This document shows positions 50,319 to 60,665 of a DNA stretch of 64,000 bases, piece after piece. Under the pieces are notes generated by a model that worked only from the letters and a program-made list of their open reading frames with translations, ran no database searches and was not told the DNA's origin. The number at the start of each line of letters is the position of its first letter. The first letter of the stretch is position 1. The DNA comes from Gentiana macrophylla (taxonomy: Eukaryota; Streptophyta; Magnoliopsida; Gentianales; Gentianaceae). Where the stretch lies: contig CM047810.1 in assembly GCA_026214975.1 (NCBI GenBank), positions 41,002,113 through 41,066,112 on the forward strand. Direction: 5' to 3'. The position numbers and the translations under genes are program-made.

Positions 50319-51868
50319 TGATGAGAGTCAACCTTACTATGCTCCGGTGCATGTTTCAACTCCCTTTTACAGCACTTTCGGTTCATTCCGGGTAGTTTTA
50401 GACCTTATTTAGGGCAAAATCGCATTACACGTCCACCATGGGGTAAACCGTTATATAGATGGAAAACCTCGGCATTTTACGATGTTTTTAGCCCTTTTTC
50501 GAGCCCTATCTATCTTGTGGAATTATGCTCGGTTTGTGTTAGATGTTGTGACGCAGGATCTAGGTGCTCGTGAGCCCGGGAGACAAGGCGTGGAGCGTAT
50601 AAAGATGAAACCAATGGTTGGAGATAGAAGAAAATAGAGAAAAGTGAAGAAATTGGAGCCTGGAGGAGTTTGGCGCACGCCAAAGATGTTGGGGCATGCC
50701 AAAGTTGAAGCAGAATGCACATTAAGTCACTGATCAAGTCTGGGGCACGCCAAAGCTTTTGGGGCGCGCCAAAATGACTTTTCCTACACATTTTGGAGAA
50801 TATAAATACGGGTTGCACAGATTTTTTTAGGGATGGTAGACACACTTTCTCACTTTCATATCTTAAGTTTCTCCCCTTTAGGTCGATTTCCCCCATTCTT
50901 CTTCCCTAGATTCACTCTTTCATCATCTTTTACTTAAATTAAACACAATCTAGCTTAGATTTTAGCTCAAGTTTCTTCTCTAATCTTGGATTTTCTGATT
51001 TTTGGGTCTTCTTCTTCACCAATTGGCATGGGTGTTGAAAAAGCTTGATGTAAACTCCGATTCTCTACGATTTTGGTAATTAATTTCCGTTCCTCTTTCA
51101 TTTATGGCTTTAATTCTATCTTTGATTGTTATTTCTTGTTTTATTATGATTAGCTAAACTTTTCATAGCCAAATTATGTGAAAATTGAAGAAATCACCCT
51201 CTAATTGATGAAATTGGGAATGGGTAGTGTTTAATTATTGTTATATTGACGGATTCATGTCTTAAAACTTGTTCTTAATGCTTGAATTAGCTTGATCACC
51301 TAGTTCATGAACTCACACACCACTTTTATAAATGTATGTTGCGAAGGGGTGTGAGAAAATGGGTTTTAAGATCATTCTTTATAATCAACTGAGTTGTTTA
51401 GATTGATTAGGGAGTGAGGTTCAATCGGTTGTGAAATCGGGCAACTCTAGTGCGTTAATCTTGTTCCGGTCAATTAAATTCTTAAAGGCGGACTGTTGAA
51501 CCGGGCAAAGGGTGCTCGATTGTTGTATGGCGTCGTACACTAGCTTAGGAGTTTGCACCCATGAATGAGTCGATATAAGTAGAGGTTGGTAGGTTGGTTA
51601 ATCCCATTCCCGAGCTAATCGATTGGAGGGGTGAAAGTAATCAATTGGATCATAGTTTGGCTATGTCTCTTTCTCTCTTTAGCATCTTTAGTTTATATTT
51701 TGTTTTAGTGTACTTAAACTTGAAATATCTTGGTTGACCTAAACTAAGTCCAAAAACGACTTTGGTATTCGATAAATTCCTCGTGGGATACGACCTTGCT
51801 CGCTACTATAGTGCATCCGACCCGGTACTCTGCCGGTTAAGGTTGGACCGTTACTATTTTGGTCATCA
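50319..51868 (+). repeat. 5' LTR of ATH-4
   Basis: 1,550 bp. Promoter TATAAAT at 50801-50807. Four GGCRYGCCAAA motifs lie at 50673-50773. The paired minus-strand ORFs here and in the other LTR are LTR sequence, not genes. Confidence 0.95.
50670..50807 (+). promoter_or_regulatory. ATH-4 LTR promoter: TATA box with E2F-type sites
   Basis: TATAAATA at 50801 is preceded by TTTGGCGC at 50670-50677 (plus strand) and its complement GCGCCAAA at 50766-50773, both fitting the E2F consensus TTTSSCGC. Two further relatives (GGGGCATGCCAAAG at 50692, GGGGCACGCCAAAG at 50743) do not fit it fully. The 3' LTR keeps both perfect sites (55392-55399, 55489-55496). Confidence 0.6.
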
Positions 51869-52055
51869 AGTTTTCTGGCGCCGTTGCTGGGGAATTAATC
51901 GATATCTCATAATTCGTTTGAATACTTAGGCTTAGGTTGTTTTTTTTTTTTTTTTTGATGTTGGATATTTGTTGAAAAGTCACACCACCTCTTACGGTAG
52001 TGGTGGTGACTCGGTACCGTGATTGTGTTCTTGTTGTTTCCTTGAATCGCAGTGT

Positions 52056-52868
52056 ATGGATCCGTATAGCTATTATGGATCTCTTCCCCACTCATTTGGA
52101 GGCTTCAATTTTGGTGGTATGAGTTTTGGATTCCAACCATATTATCAGTTCAACCCATACACTTCACCATACAACAATGAGTGGGGGAGTCCTCAAAGTT
52201 CTCAGTTTCAATACACCAATGCCTATTTGCAATATGCTCAACCTCCACAAATAGCTTCTCCAGTGCAAAAGAGTACGACTGAAGTGTTATTGGAGCAAAT
52301 CAACAAGACTTTGCAAGAGCAAGGCCGTGAGATAGAAGAGCAAGGTCGTGAGTTGAGGGATCTTCGGACTAGTTCCAACAACACATTTACTACTCTTCAA
52401 TCGGCAATAAAGAACTTGGAGAACCGGGTAGAGCAATTGAATGAGAAGAGGAAGCTTGAGATAAGTGCTAAAAATGATGAAATTTCATTTGCTCAACCGA
52501 CGACTCTTGAGATAATCACCCATCACGAATGTTATGAAGAAGGTATGAATCATGCTACTAGTGAATCAATTATTCCTTCTCCTTTGAACCTTATTGAAAA
52601 AATTGTGGTGGTGGATCACATTGAATATGTTGATGTTGTGGTTGAGCCAAAATGTTATTACTTGGTGTTTGAATCTTTGTTACTTGGCATATGCTCTAAT
52701 TCGGGGAAATTGAATTCATTGTGTTGCACGGTGAATTTCTTGAACCAATCTTGGTGGTGGGGATTGAGCCCCTTGTTTGTCTTGCCTCATTTTAAGGGTG
52801 TGCTCAATTCTTTTGATTTATGTAAGAAGAGGCAACGGTTTTCTCTCCTTTGGTATAATTATCCTTAG
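52056..52868 (+). CDS. ATH-4 ORF, gag-tail-like coiled-coil protein
   Basis: The first ATG is at 52056 (MDPYSYYGSLPHSF); the frame is open upstream but without ATG. The product has about 270 residues. The N-terminus is rich in Gly, Phe, Tyr and Asn (FGGFNFGGMSFGFQPYYQF), like the segment before the C-terminal helix of Athila/Tat Gag. A helical region follows (TTEVLLEQINKTLQEQGREI, TLQSAIKNLENRVEQLNEK) comparable to the IRNLE...QVGQLA block of those Gags. The rest is acidic and hydrophobic without known motif. Capsid and zinc knuckle are absent. The frame is intact in a fairly young element, so it may still be used; function unknown. Confidence 0.55.
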   Translation: MDPYSYYGSLPHSFGGFNFGGMSFGFQPYYQFNPYTSPYNNEWGSPQSSQFQYTNAYLQYAQPPQIASPVQKSTTEVLLEQINKTLQEQGREIEEQGRELRDLRTSSNNTFTTLQSAIKNLENRVEQLNEKRKLEISAKNDEISFAQPTTLEIITHHECYEEGMNHATSESIIPSPLNLIEKIVVVDHIEYVDVVVEPKCYYLVFESLLLGICSNSGKLNSLCCTVNFLNQSWWWGLSPLFVLPHFKGVLNSFDLCKKRQRFSLLWYNYP

Positions 52869-55023
52869 CATTGTTGGCGGTACAAAGTCGAACTAAGGAC
52901 TTTAAACTTAGAATGTTTTAGGTAGATTTTTTTTTTCTGTTCAAAATAAAAGTGGATGAAAGTTTTTTTTTAATTGCCATGTTCTTGATGCTATTGAGCA
53001 AAAGATGTGCAATTTTTTTTTCTTTTATTCCACTCGTGCTTTGTTGCTTTTCCTTTAGTTTCTTAATAAGTCAAGCCAATGACGTAAAACAAAGGCGCTT
53101 GGGGGAGGCAACCCACCATTTCTCTGTTTTTTGCTTTAGTTTTTGTGCTAGGAGTGGTCTAGGGTGATACTTTGGGGGTATGGGTACCGTTTTTGAGTGG
53201 TTCTTCTTCGATCCGTTGTTGGCCCGTATCTTTTTGCATGGATGTTGTTTTACTTGTTTGATTGTTATTGCATCGCATGCGCCCCGAGTCGGTTCCCCTT
53301 TTTGGTTTCATATGATCGTGTATGTGACTTTGCGCTCTTTTATTATATCTCGATATTTGTTGCTTGCTTTTGGCACGGTGGTTGTTCCCCGTGCATGCGT
53401 TTTCTTGGTGTTTTTGTCATATGGCTTCAGATATTCGAGTGGAACTTTCATGGATAAGTCATGTACATGGTTTGCGCCTCTCTCCCGGGTTAAGCTAAGA
53501 CTTCTTTCTCCTTTATCATTCACACACTGAGGACAGTGTTGCATTTAAAGTGGGGGGTGGTAGGCTTAGCTTTGATATGTGCTTCATTGTTTCTCTGGCC
53601 ATTTTGTTATATGCTTAGTGTTTGGTCACTTCTTTAGTAAAAATTTGAGCACTTTTTAAAATTTTCCATGGTATTGATGTTGCATTCGTATGTTGAGCCT
53701 TCACATTGATAGGATAAACGGAGTAGTGAATGTTTGAATTCATGTTACTTGGCTTACTACCTTATCTTGGAAATGAGATTTTCATGCACGTATAGTTTCG
53801 ATTTCATGAGCCATGGTAACTAGTGACCGATTATGGTAGACTTAGGCACAATTCGGCTACCTAGAACTCATATCATTAACTTCGAGACGAAATAGAAGGG
53901 CCGACCTTGGTAGAGTTTGGGACGATAGCTATGGCATTTCTTTGACCTAACTAGAGCCAAATAGCCATCCCGTGACATATTCCACAGTAACCCCTCTAAG
54001 CCTTGGTAGGATGGTTAGACCCTCATCCGACACTTAGCCATTCGTTTGTAGCCCGTAATTTCCCGACCCCCAAACCTTATTTGTGGTCTACCTTCCCTTG
54101 GACACCCTACGAGTCAAGCTTAATCTTTTCATTTTGAGAACACTTGCTAGAGCAAGTGTGGGGTGGTGGAGGAGTACGTATGTATAGAGGAGTTGGTTTT
54201 TACGAGCTATTTCACGATTTGGAGGGTATGAGCTCATTTTTATATTGTGCATATGTGATGGCCTTTGACTCAAACCTATTTAAATTGTATAATGCAGCTT
54301 TCTAAATTCAAAAGTTTCTCTTTCAAAAAAAAAAAAGTCAAAAGAAAATGAAATCAATCAAAGAAAGCTTGCAATAAAAGTCAATAAAAGTGTAATAAAG
54401 GTAGAGTCAAAGAAAGCCAAGTGTTTTGGGATTCATGTTGTGATTTGTTATATGATGTTGGTGTTTGGGATGAATCCTTAATATAGAAACATGATTCTTG
54501 TATGCTTTTGCCTCGTTACACTTGAGACATAGTGCGATATGGCATTCTATTTTCTTGGATCATGTTTCGAGTTTCTTTTTGAGCTAGAGAAGGGGAGAGC
54601 TAGCTACATTTTGTTTTGACACACCCCGTGATTAAGCTTGCTCGTCTTTATCTCTTTGTTGTTTATTCCCCAGAAATTCCCTTCGGTTAGCCCCGTCCCT
54701 AGCCTAACGTTACAACCGTGCAAGTCCTACTTGACCTTACTTAACCTCGGTTGGCCCCGATTAGTGGAGATGCTTATGAAGTATGAGCCTATGGTGTAGT
54801 CATATTAACTTAGCATCCATAATCCAAACCGGTATACCGTGGTAAATGTAGGAGAAGCTATTCACACACTCACATTCCGTTTGCTTGATAAGGTAGGGTT
54901 AAGTGTATGCATTTACTCATTTACTTCCCGGTTGTCTTTGATGTGTGATTGACTTGACCTACGCGTGTAACGTTGACTTATTGGATTCTTTTAGAACGCT
55001 CATTTTGCTCGAGGGTGAGCAAA
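52869..55023 (+). other. ATH-4 3' non-coding region
   Basis: No convincing gene. Contains a GGGAGGCAACCC mini-hairpin (53103-53114) and the internal polypurine motif (53524-53560). Short ORFs (for example 53180-53530) lack family features. Confidence 0.6.
53524..53560 (+). promoter_or_regulatory. ATH-4 internal polypurine motif with hairpin
   Basis: Stem ACACTG / CAGTGT with loop AGGA (53524-53539), then GCATTTAAAGTGGGGGGTGG (53541-53560). Confidence 0.72.
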
Positions 55024-55041
55024 CGCTAAGTGGGGGGTGGT
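55004..55041 (+). promoter_or_regulatory. ATH-4 terminal polypurine tract with hairpin
   Basis: Stem TTTGCTC / GAGCAAA (55004-55010 with 55017-55023; a G-T pair can extend it, leaving loop AGGG), then CGCTAAGTGGGGGGTGGT (55024-55041) up to the 3' LTR. Confidence 0.78.
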
Positions 55042-56591
55042 TGATGAGAGTCAACCTTACTATGCTCCGGTGCATGTTTCAACTCCCTTCTACAGCACTT
55101 TCGGTTCATTCCAGGTAGTTTTAGACCTTATTTAGGGCAAAATCGCATTACACGTCCACCATGGGGTAAACCGTCATATAGATGGAAAACCTCGGCATTT
55201 TACGATGTTTTTAGCCCTTTTTCGAGCCCTATCTATCTTGTGGAATTATGCTCGGTTTGTGTTAGATGTTGTGACGCAGGATCTAGGTGCTCGTGAGCCC
55301 GGGAGACAAGGCGTGGAGCGTATAAAGATGAAACCAATGGTTGGAGATAGAAGAAAATAGAGAAAAGTGAAGAAATTGGAGCCTGGAGGAGTTTGGCGCA
55401 TGCCAAAGATGTTGGGGCATGCCAAAGTTGAAGCAGAATGCACATTAAGTCACTGATCAAGTCTGGGGCACGCCAAAGCTTTTCGGGCGCGCCAAAATGA
55501 CTTTTCCTGCACATTTTGGAGAATATAAATATGGGTTGCACAGATTTTTTTAGGGATGGTAGACACACTTTCTCACTTTCATATCTTAAGTTTCTCCCCT
55601 TTAGGTCGATTTCCCCCATTCTTCTTCCCTAGATTCACTCTTTCATCATCTTTTACTTAAATTAAACACAATCTAGCTTAGATTTTAGCTCAAGTTTCTC
55701 TCTCCAATCTTGGATTTTCTGATTTTTGGGTCTTCTTCTTCACCAATTGACATGGTGTTGAAAAAGCTTGATGTAAACTCCGATTCTCTACGATTTTGGT
55801 AATTAATTTCAGTTCCTCTTTCATTTATGGCTTTAATTCTATCTTTGATTGTTATTTCTTGTCTTATTATGATTAGCTAAATTTTTCATAGCCAAATTAT
55901 GTGAAAATTGAAGAGATCACCCTCTAATTGATGAAATTGGGAATGGGTAGTGTTTAATTATTGTTATATTGACGAATTCATGTCTTAAAACTTGTTCTTA
56001 ATGCTTGAGTTAGCTTGATCACCTATTTCATGAACACACACACCACTTTTATAAATGTATGTTGCGAAGGGGAGTGGAAAAGGGGGTTTTAAGATCATTC
56101 TTTATAATCAACTGAGTTGTTTAGATTGATTAGGAAGTGAGGTTCAATCGGTTGTGAAATCGGGCAACTCTAGTGCGTTAATCTTGTTCCGGTCAATTAA
56201 ATTCTTAAAGGCGGACTGTTGAACCGGGCAAAGGGTGCTCGATTGTTGTATGGCGTCGTACACTAGCTTAGGAGTTTGCACCCATGAATGAGTCGATATA
56301 AGTAGAGGTTGGTAGGTTGGTTAATCCCATTCCCGAGCTAATCGATTGGAGGGGTGAAAGTAATCAATTGGATCATAGTTTGGCTATGTCTCTTTCTCTC
56401 TTTAGCATCTTTAGTTTATATTTTTTTTTAGTGTACTTAAACTTGAAATATCTTGGTTGACCTAAACTAAGTCCAAAAACGACTTTGGTATTCGATAAAT
56501 TCCTCGTGGGATACGACCTTGCTCGCTACTATAGTGCATCCGACCCGGTACTCTGCCGGTTAAGGTTGGACCGTTACTATTTTGGTCATCA
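55042..56591 (+). repeat. 3' LTR of ATH-4
   Basis: 1,550 bp, same length as the 5' LTR; TATA box at 55524-55530. Confidence 0.95.
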
Positions 56592-57118
56592 ATAGGTTGA
56601 ATATCTAGGTTGCTAGATTGAGAGATCTTACACCTTGTTTTGATAGTGTCAATCTTATAGATCAAGAGATGAGAGATTGATAGGCGAGTTATCTACGAGA
56701 GTAGAAATTCATACCTTTGATAGGTGAACCACGACTTTTGTAAATCATCACAAGATAACTTAAGAAAGGAAATTGAGGGTTGCGGGATCGGTGGATAACA
56801 ACTTGTTCGACTGTTTAATCACCATGATCATCGTTTTTATAGTTGTTTTTTGTTTCCTAGTTTATAGTTTAGATTTCGTTTTCGCTTTGATCTTTCCTGG
56901 CTTTGGACTGACAATCCTCTATCCAGTTTACTTTTCATTTTGTTATTTTAGGTTTTAATAATAATAGTATCAATCTTAGGAAAATTAATGAACTAGATAC
57001 CTCGATTCCCTGAGATCGACTCCGGTATTAATCGCTATACTACGATCCCTACACTTAGGGAATACCGGATTTATAAATTTTATTACTTGTTTATTTTCAT
57101 TGCATAAAATCCGAGACA

Positions 57119-57561
57119 ATGTGTGTTAGGAACATTTTGTTATGTTTTGATTATGGTCATACTAGCTGTTATAGCAAGCCTGAAATAAGTTAGAAATCTC
57201 TGTATAAGTCTTTACTTAGAGTCTGACATGTTATATAAGTTGAGTCAAACAAGTATTGTACTTGTTGGTGGGATGGCTAAGAGAACTTGCATCAGTGTCT
57301 CTGAATAGAATCTCTACTTTACAGACTCCAACATCATTTACAGAATCTTTACACATAGTCATATGTACCAGAATCTCTACCGTACTACAATAATAAAGTA
57401 ACTGTAAACCAAAATAATTATGACATATTTACAAAAACATATACACATATAAATAATTTATTGTCTATTATTATAGTGATAAATATTACCTTGTATGGAT
57501 ATTCAAAATATGTATAGAAGATCTTATTAATGAAATTTTTGCAGAAAGCATTATTTGTGAC

Positions 57562-57647
<86 letters not shown>

Positions 57648-59072
57648 GTTAGAAATGGCAAAAACTTGAATCTGTAAAAAAATTCAGATTAGTGGTAGAT
57701 ATAGAGTATGATGTCCAATTTTATCGAATCATTGAATAGAGATCATGTATCTGATTACGATGCAAAGACATTTTAGTTGGATGCGGAGTTGTATATATAG
57801 ATTTACCACTTTTTACAGATTCTAATGCAAGTGCTCTAAGTAAAACAGAATTTCGGCAGAGTAAAGGCAACCAAGTAACCAGCAGAGAAGCATGAAGACA
57901 TATGGATTGACTTATATCCAAGAAAGTCTGTGATGACCTTGGATAAGTCTAAGTTACATTACAAGTGATGAAACTCATTGTTAAATATGGTGTACACTAA
58001 TCTCACGCAAATCAAGGATCAGTGAAGTACAAGTACACTTGGAAAATCCAAGAAATCAAGGAAGTAGTGAACCGGTAAAGTAAACGGTCTACCGGCTAAA
58101 TAAAGGAAACGCAGTAAAGGAAGAACAATCAGCCAAGTCAGCAAGAACACTTATCCGGTCAAGTAACAGACAAGTGAAGAAACAGCTAAGCAATTCAAGC
58201 TTATTCAGAACGTGAAGAAATAAGGAAGATTCATAAGATCAAGCATTAAATGCATAATCAATCAAGGACGGATTTTGTGATGGACGTTTGAATAAATCCG
58301 GAACACTGAAATCAAGGAGGATATAATCAATGGGGAATCAAGGATTATTCTCCATATTATATAGCCAACGGACATAAATTCAAATCAATGATTATCAAGG
58401 CTATAAATATAAGGCATTGACAGACAAGAACAATAACGATCGCAACATTGAAAAACAAGCAGAAACTCTGTCAATTTGAAAAGCCTTCTCTTTGAACTTA
58501 AAGGACATATCTAGAGATAAACTCAGCAATCAGAGCTCAAATTGCACATCAAGCACTGAGATTGATCAACAGAATTTGTGATTCGAATTCACACCAGTCA
58601 AGCAACTGAATAAGAGTCATTTGAGAATGAGTTGTGTTTGTGATAGCTGCTGAAGGATTTGTTCTCAAGGAGCAGTGTTAAAGACTGAGTCACTGAAGCT
58701 TTTGAAGCCAATGAGTGATGGTCTTGGAGATTGTGAAGCTTGTGTAGCCAAGGAAAATCTAACTATTGTATCAGCAAAAGACAATAGTGAATTCTCCAAT
58801 CATCACAGGAGAAGAGTGGATTAAGTGATTACACCACCATGAACCACTATAAACCTTTTTGTCTATTTACTTTCAGCACTTTACCTTACAACACTTTATT
58901 ATATTGCATACTTTATCTGTGCTTGCATAACCTACATTGAAACAACATTAAAAGAAGAGACTTATCCGTTGCCCAAATACTTTTAATTATGAGAAATGTT
59001 TTTGAAACTCCACTATAGCCATCCACCCCTTCTCTGACTATAGTTTTACCCTTCTCTAGGACCAACAATGTG
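57119..59072 (+). mobile_element. Solo LTR (copia-like) with ATGTG duplication
   Basis: 57124-59067 starts TGTTAGGAAC and ends CTAGGACCAACA, with ATGTG on both sides (57119-57123, 59068-59072). A TATAAATA box is at 58402-58409. No PBS or coding region adjoins, so this is the product of LTR-LTR recombination. It includes a long (AT)n run. Confidence 0.85.
57565..57645. repeat. (AT)n microsatellite
   Basis: About 40 AT units inside the solo LTR. Confidence 0.95.
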
Positions 59073-59650
59073 GATGCTCATCACTTGAATCAGGGGGAGT
59101 TCATAATGTTTGAGCACATATGGGATTTCACTTTTGACACTATTGTGCTGGGTCACAATTCCTTGGAGAAGACTTTTTCTGATTCCGAGAGTGAGAGTGA
59201 AGACGATGATGCGGATGATGATGTAGGTGGAGGGAACAATGGTAACAAAAATCCCCGTTTTGAGACGACGCTGGCAGACTGGGCATTTTTACATGGTTAT
59301 GTGGTGATATATGTTAAAAAAATTAGTTGCTTTCTTGTTTTATCTTTTTCCTCATTGCACTTTCTAACACTATTTAAATATTTTTATGATTGGTGAATAT
59401 TACAATACAATTTGCTAGAATAAACGACATGTTGTGAAACAAGACTGTGGAGCTACGAAGTGCCACATGGGAATCATGGCCTGCTAGAATTGTAGCTTAT
59501 GTCGGACACTATCAACAAGTTCGTTTAAGCGGGTTGAATGATTTCCTTAGTGTGAATAACCTCAGTGTTGGAGATACATGCAGCTTCGAAGTCATTGATC
59601 AACCAACAGATAATCATGTCGTGTTTAATGTGGTGATTACTGAACATTGA
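59073..59650 (+). pseudogene. B3-domain (REM-type) protein remnant
   Basis: B3 domains are plant-specific DNA-binding folds. 59073-59300 encodes the tail of a first B3 domain (VDAHHLNQGEFIMFEHIWDF) and an acidic linker (SDSESESEDDDADDDVGGG). 59447-59650, probably a separate exon, encodes the second half of another B3 domain: WPARIVAYVGHYQQVRLSG, then NDFLSVNNLSVGDTCSFEVI, ending FNVVITEH. The two-domain layout fits the REM group. The start of the first domain is missing; a possible piece (RIPPDLWPEIALNTITFNSS followed by GTAAGT) lies at 43650-43715. Retrotransposons separate the parts. Confidence 0.6.
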
Positions 59651-59869
59651 TGAACATTTATTTAGGAATGGCATAAGATCATTTATTTCTTTGGATTATT
59701 AACGTTTGGATTATTTCTTGATCATTTTTGTTTTGATCAATTTAAATTGTACGGATTATGTTTCAATTATGGTTTGAATGGCGTTGTTTGAATGTTTGCA
59801 TGATTGTTTGTACCATGTTTGGATAATGTAAAAACAACAACACAAATATCCAGAAAGTCACCGAATCTG

Positions 59870-60225
59870 ACGTTTATGTAGCAAGAACTAGTCAGGGACT
59901 CTGAGATCAACTACAAACGTCAGGTTGCAAAACCAATGTCGAAATGGATGTCGGGTGTTAAACAGAAACGCATTTAGTTCTGGAGTGCTTAACGTCATCA
60001 ATATTGACGTTTGTTTTAATTAGAAACGTCAGAGTTGTTGGTATTTTTAAACAAAGAGTATTCAGTTATGATGCCCAGAACGTCAGAATCTGTGACATCT
60101 TTTTCAAATAACGTCGGCTTCTTTGGCGTTTTGGTAATAAAAGACATCCAGTTCTGGTGTCCATAACGTCATTTGATCCGACGTTTTCTGTGTAACAAAA
60201 CGTCATTCGTCCCGACGTTGTGGGG
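59870..60225. repeat. Right AACGTC/GACGTT array
   Basis: About fourteen copies in both directions, many as facing pairs with a spacer of about 8-12 bp (for example AACGTCATTCGTCCCGACGTT). Confidence 0.72.
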
Positions 60226-60359
60226 GTTTCCGGACGGAAAATCCAATCACCGGTCGGAAAACTCAAAAAAAAAAAAAAAAAAACCCTTAATTTTCTCCAT
60301 AATTAATAGTGTTTCAACACATTTAGAACTTGTTTCAGTGTTATCTTATGAAAATCCAA

Positions 60360-60665
60360 CATGAAGATGAAATTTGATGGAAAAAAACTGTTGAAGAAGA
60401 TTTTGATGATGAAGAAGATTGAAGAAGATGAAGAATAATTTTGATGAAGATGAAGAAGGTTGAAAAGATTTTGATGATGAAGAAGAAGGTTGAACAAGAT
60501 ATTGATGATAAAAAAGAAGGTTGAAGAAGATGAAGAACAAGGTTCAAGAAGATGAAGATGAAATTTGATGAGGGTGATGAAGATGATTTATTGATGATGG
60601 TGACGAAGAAGATTTTTTGATGATGAAGATCAAAGATTAAGATGAAGATGATGAATTGGAAAATA
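60360..60665. repeat. GAAGAT-type low-complexity tract
   Basis: Degenerate GAA/GAT triplets; the His/Ser/Phe-rich minus-strand ORFs here are an effect of the repeat. Confidence 0.85.

Larger units (their letters stand above)
50314..56596 (+). mobile_element. ATH-4: non-autonomous LTR element with one retained ORF
   Basis: The element is 50319-56591 (6,273 bp), flanked by ATAGG at 50314-50318 and 56592-56596. LTRs are 1,550 bp each (50319-51868, 55042-56591) with ends TGATGA...TCATCA. PBS TGGCGCCGTTGCTGGGGA at 51876-51893 and a polypurine tract at 55024-55041 are intact. By eye the LTRs differ at roughly two dozen sites (about 1.5-2%), so insertion is fairly recent. Inside there is only one long ORF (52056-52868), no capsid, protease or RT. 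Confidence 0.95.
49366..57118 (+). repeat. 3' LTR of ATH-3, split by ATH-4
   Basis: Pieces 49366-50318 and 56597-57118 (1,475 bp together). The uninterrupted sequence GAGTTGATAGGTTGAATATC is preserved in the 5' LTR at about 45480, which fixes the insertion point of ATH-4. Confidence 0.93.
44605..57123 (+). mobile_element. ATH-3: non-autonomous Athila-family LTR element, hosts ATH-4
   Basis: 5' LTR 44608-46013, PBS 46020-46037, internal 46014-49365, 3' LTR 49366-50318 plus 56597-57118. The interior (3.35 kb) has no gag or pol; its short ORFs have no family features. It keeps PBS, polypurine tract and LTRs and so could be copied by enzymes made elsewhere. ATGTG follows the right end (57119-57123) and occurs at 44605-44609, overlapping the LTR start by two bases; loss of one TG at the left junction would explain this. 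Confidence 0.88.

Noticed and set aside
50510..55619. Paired 128-residue minus-strand ORFs (50896-50510 and 55619-55233)
   Set aside because: Both lie in ATH-4 LTRs at the same offset, antisense to the promoter; no family features.
45668..56958. Identical-looking 61-residue ORFs at 45668 and 56773
   Set aside because: They are the two LTR copies of ATH-3; hydrophobic read-through of AT-rich LTR, not a gene pair.
59868..60220. CRISPR-like array
   Set aside because: The repeats are 6-8 bases, in both directions and irregularly spaced, in a plant genome.
60303..60547. Ser/Phe/His-rich minus-strand ORFs
   Set aside because: Produced by the GAA/GAT low-complexity tract.
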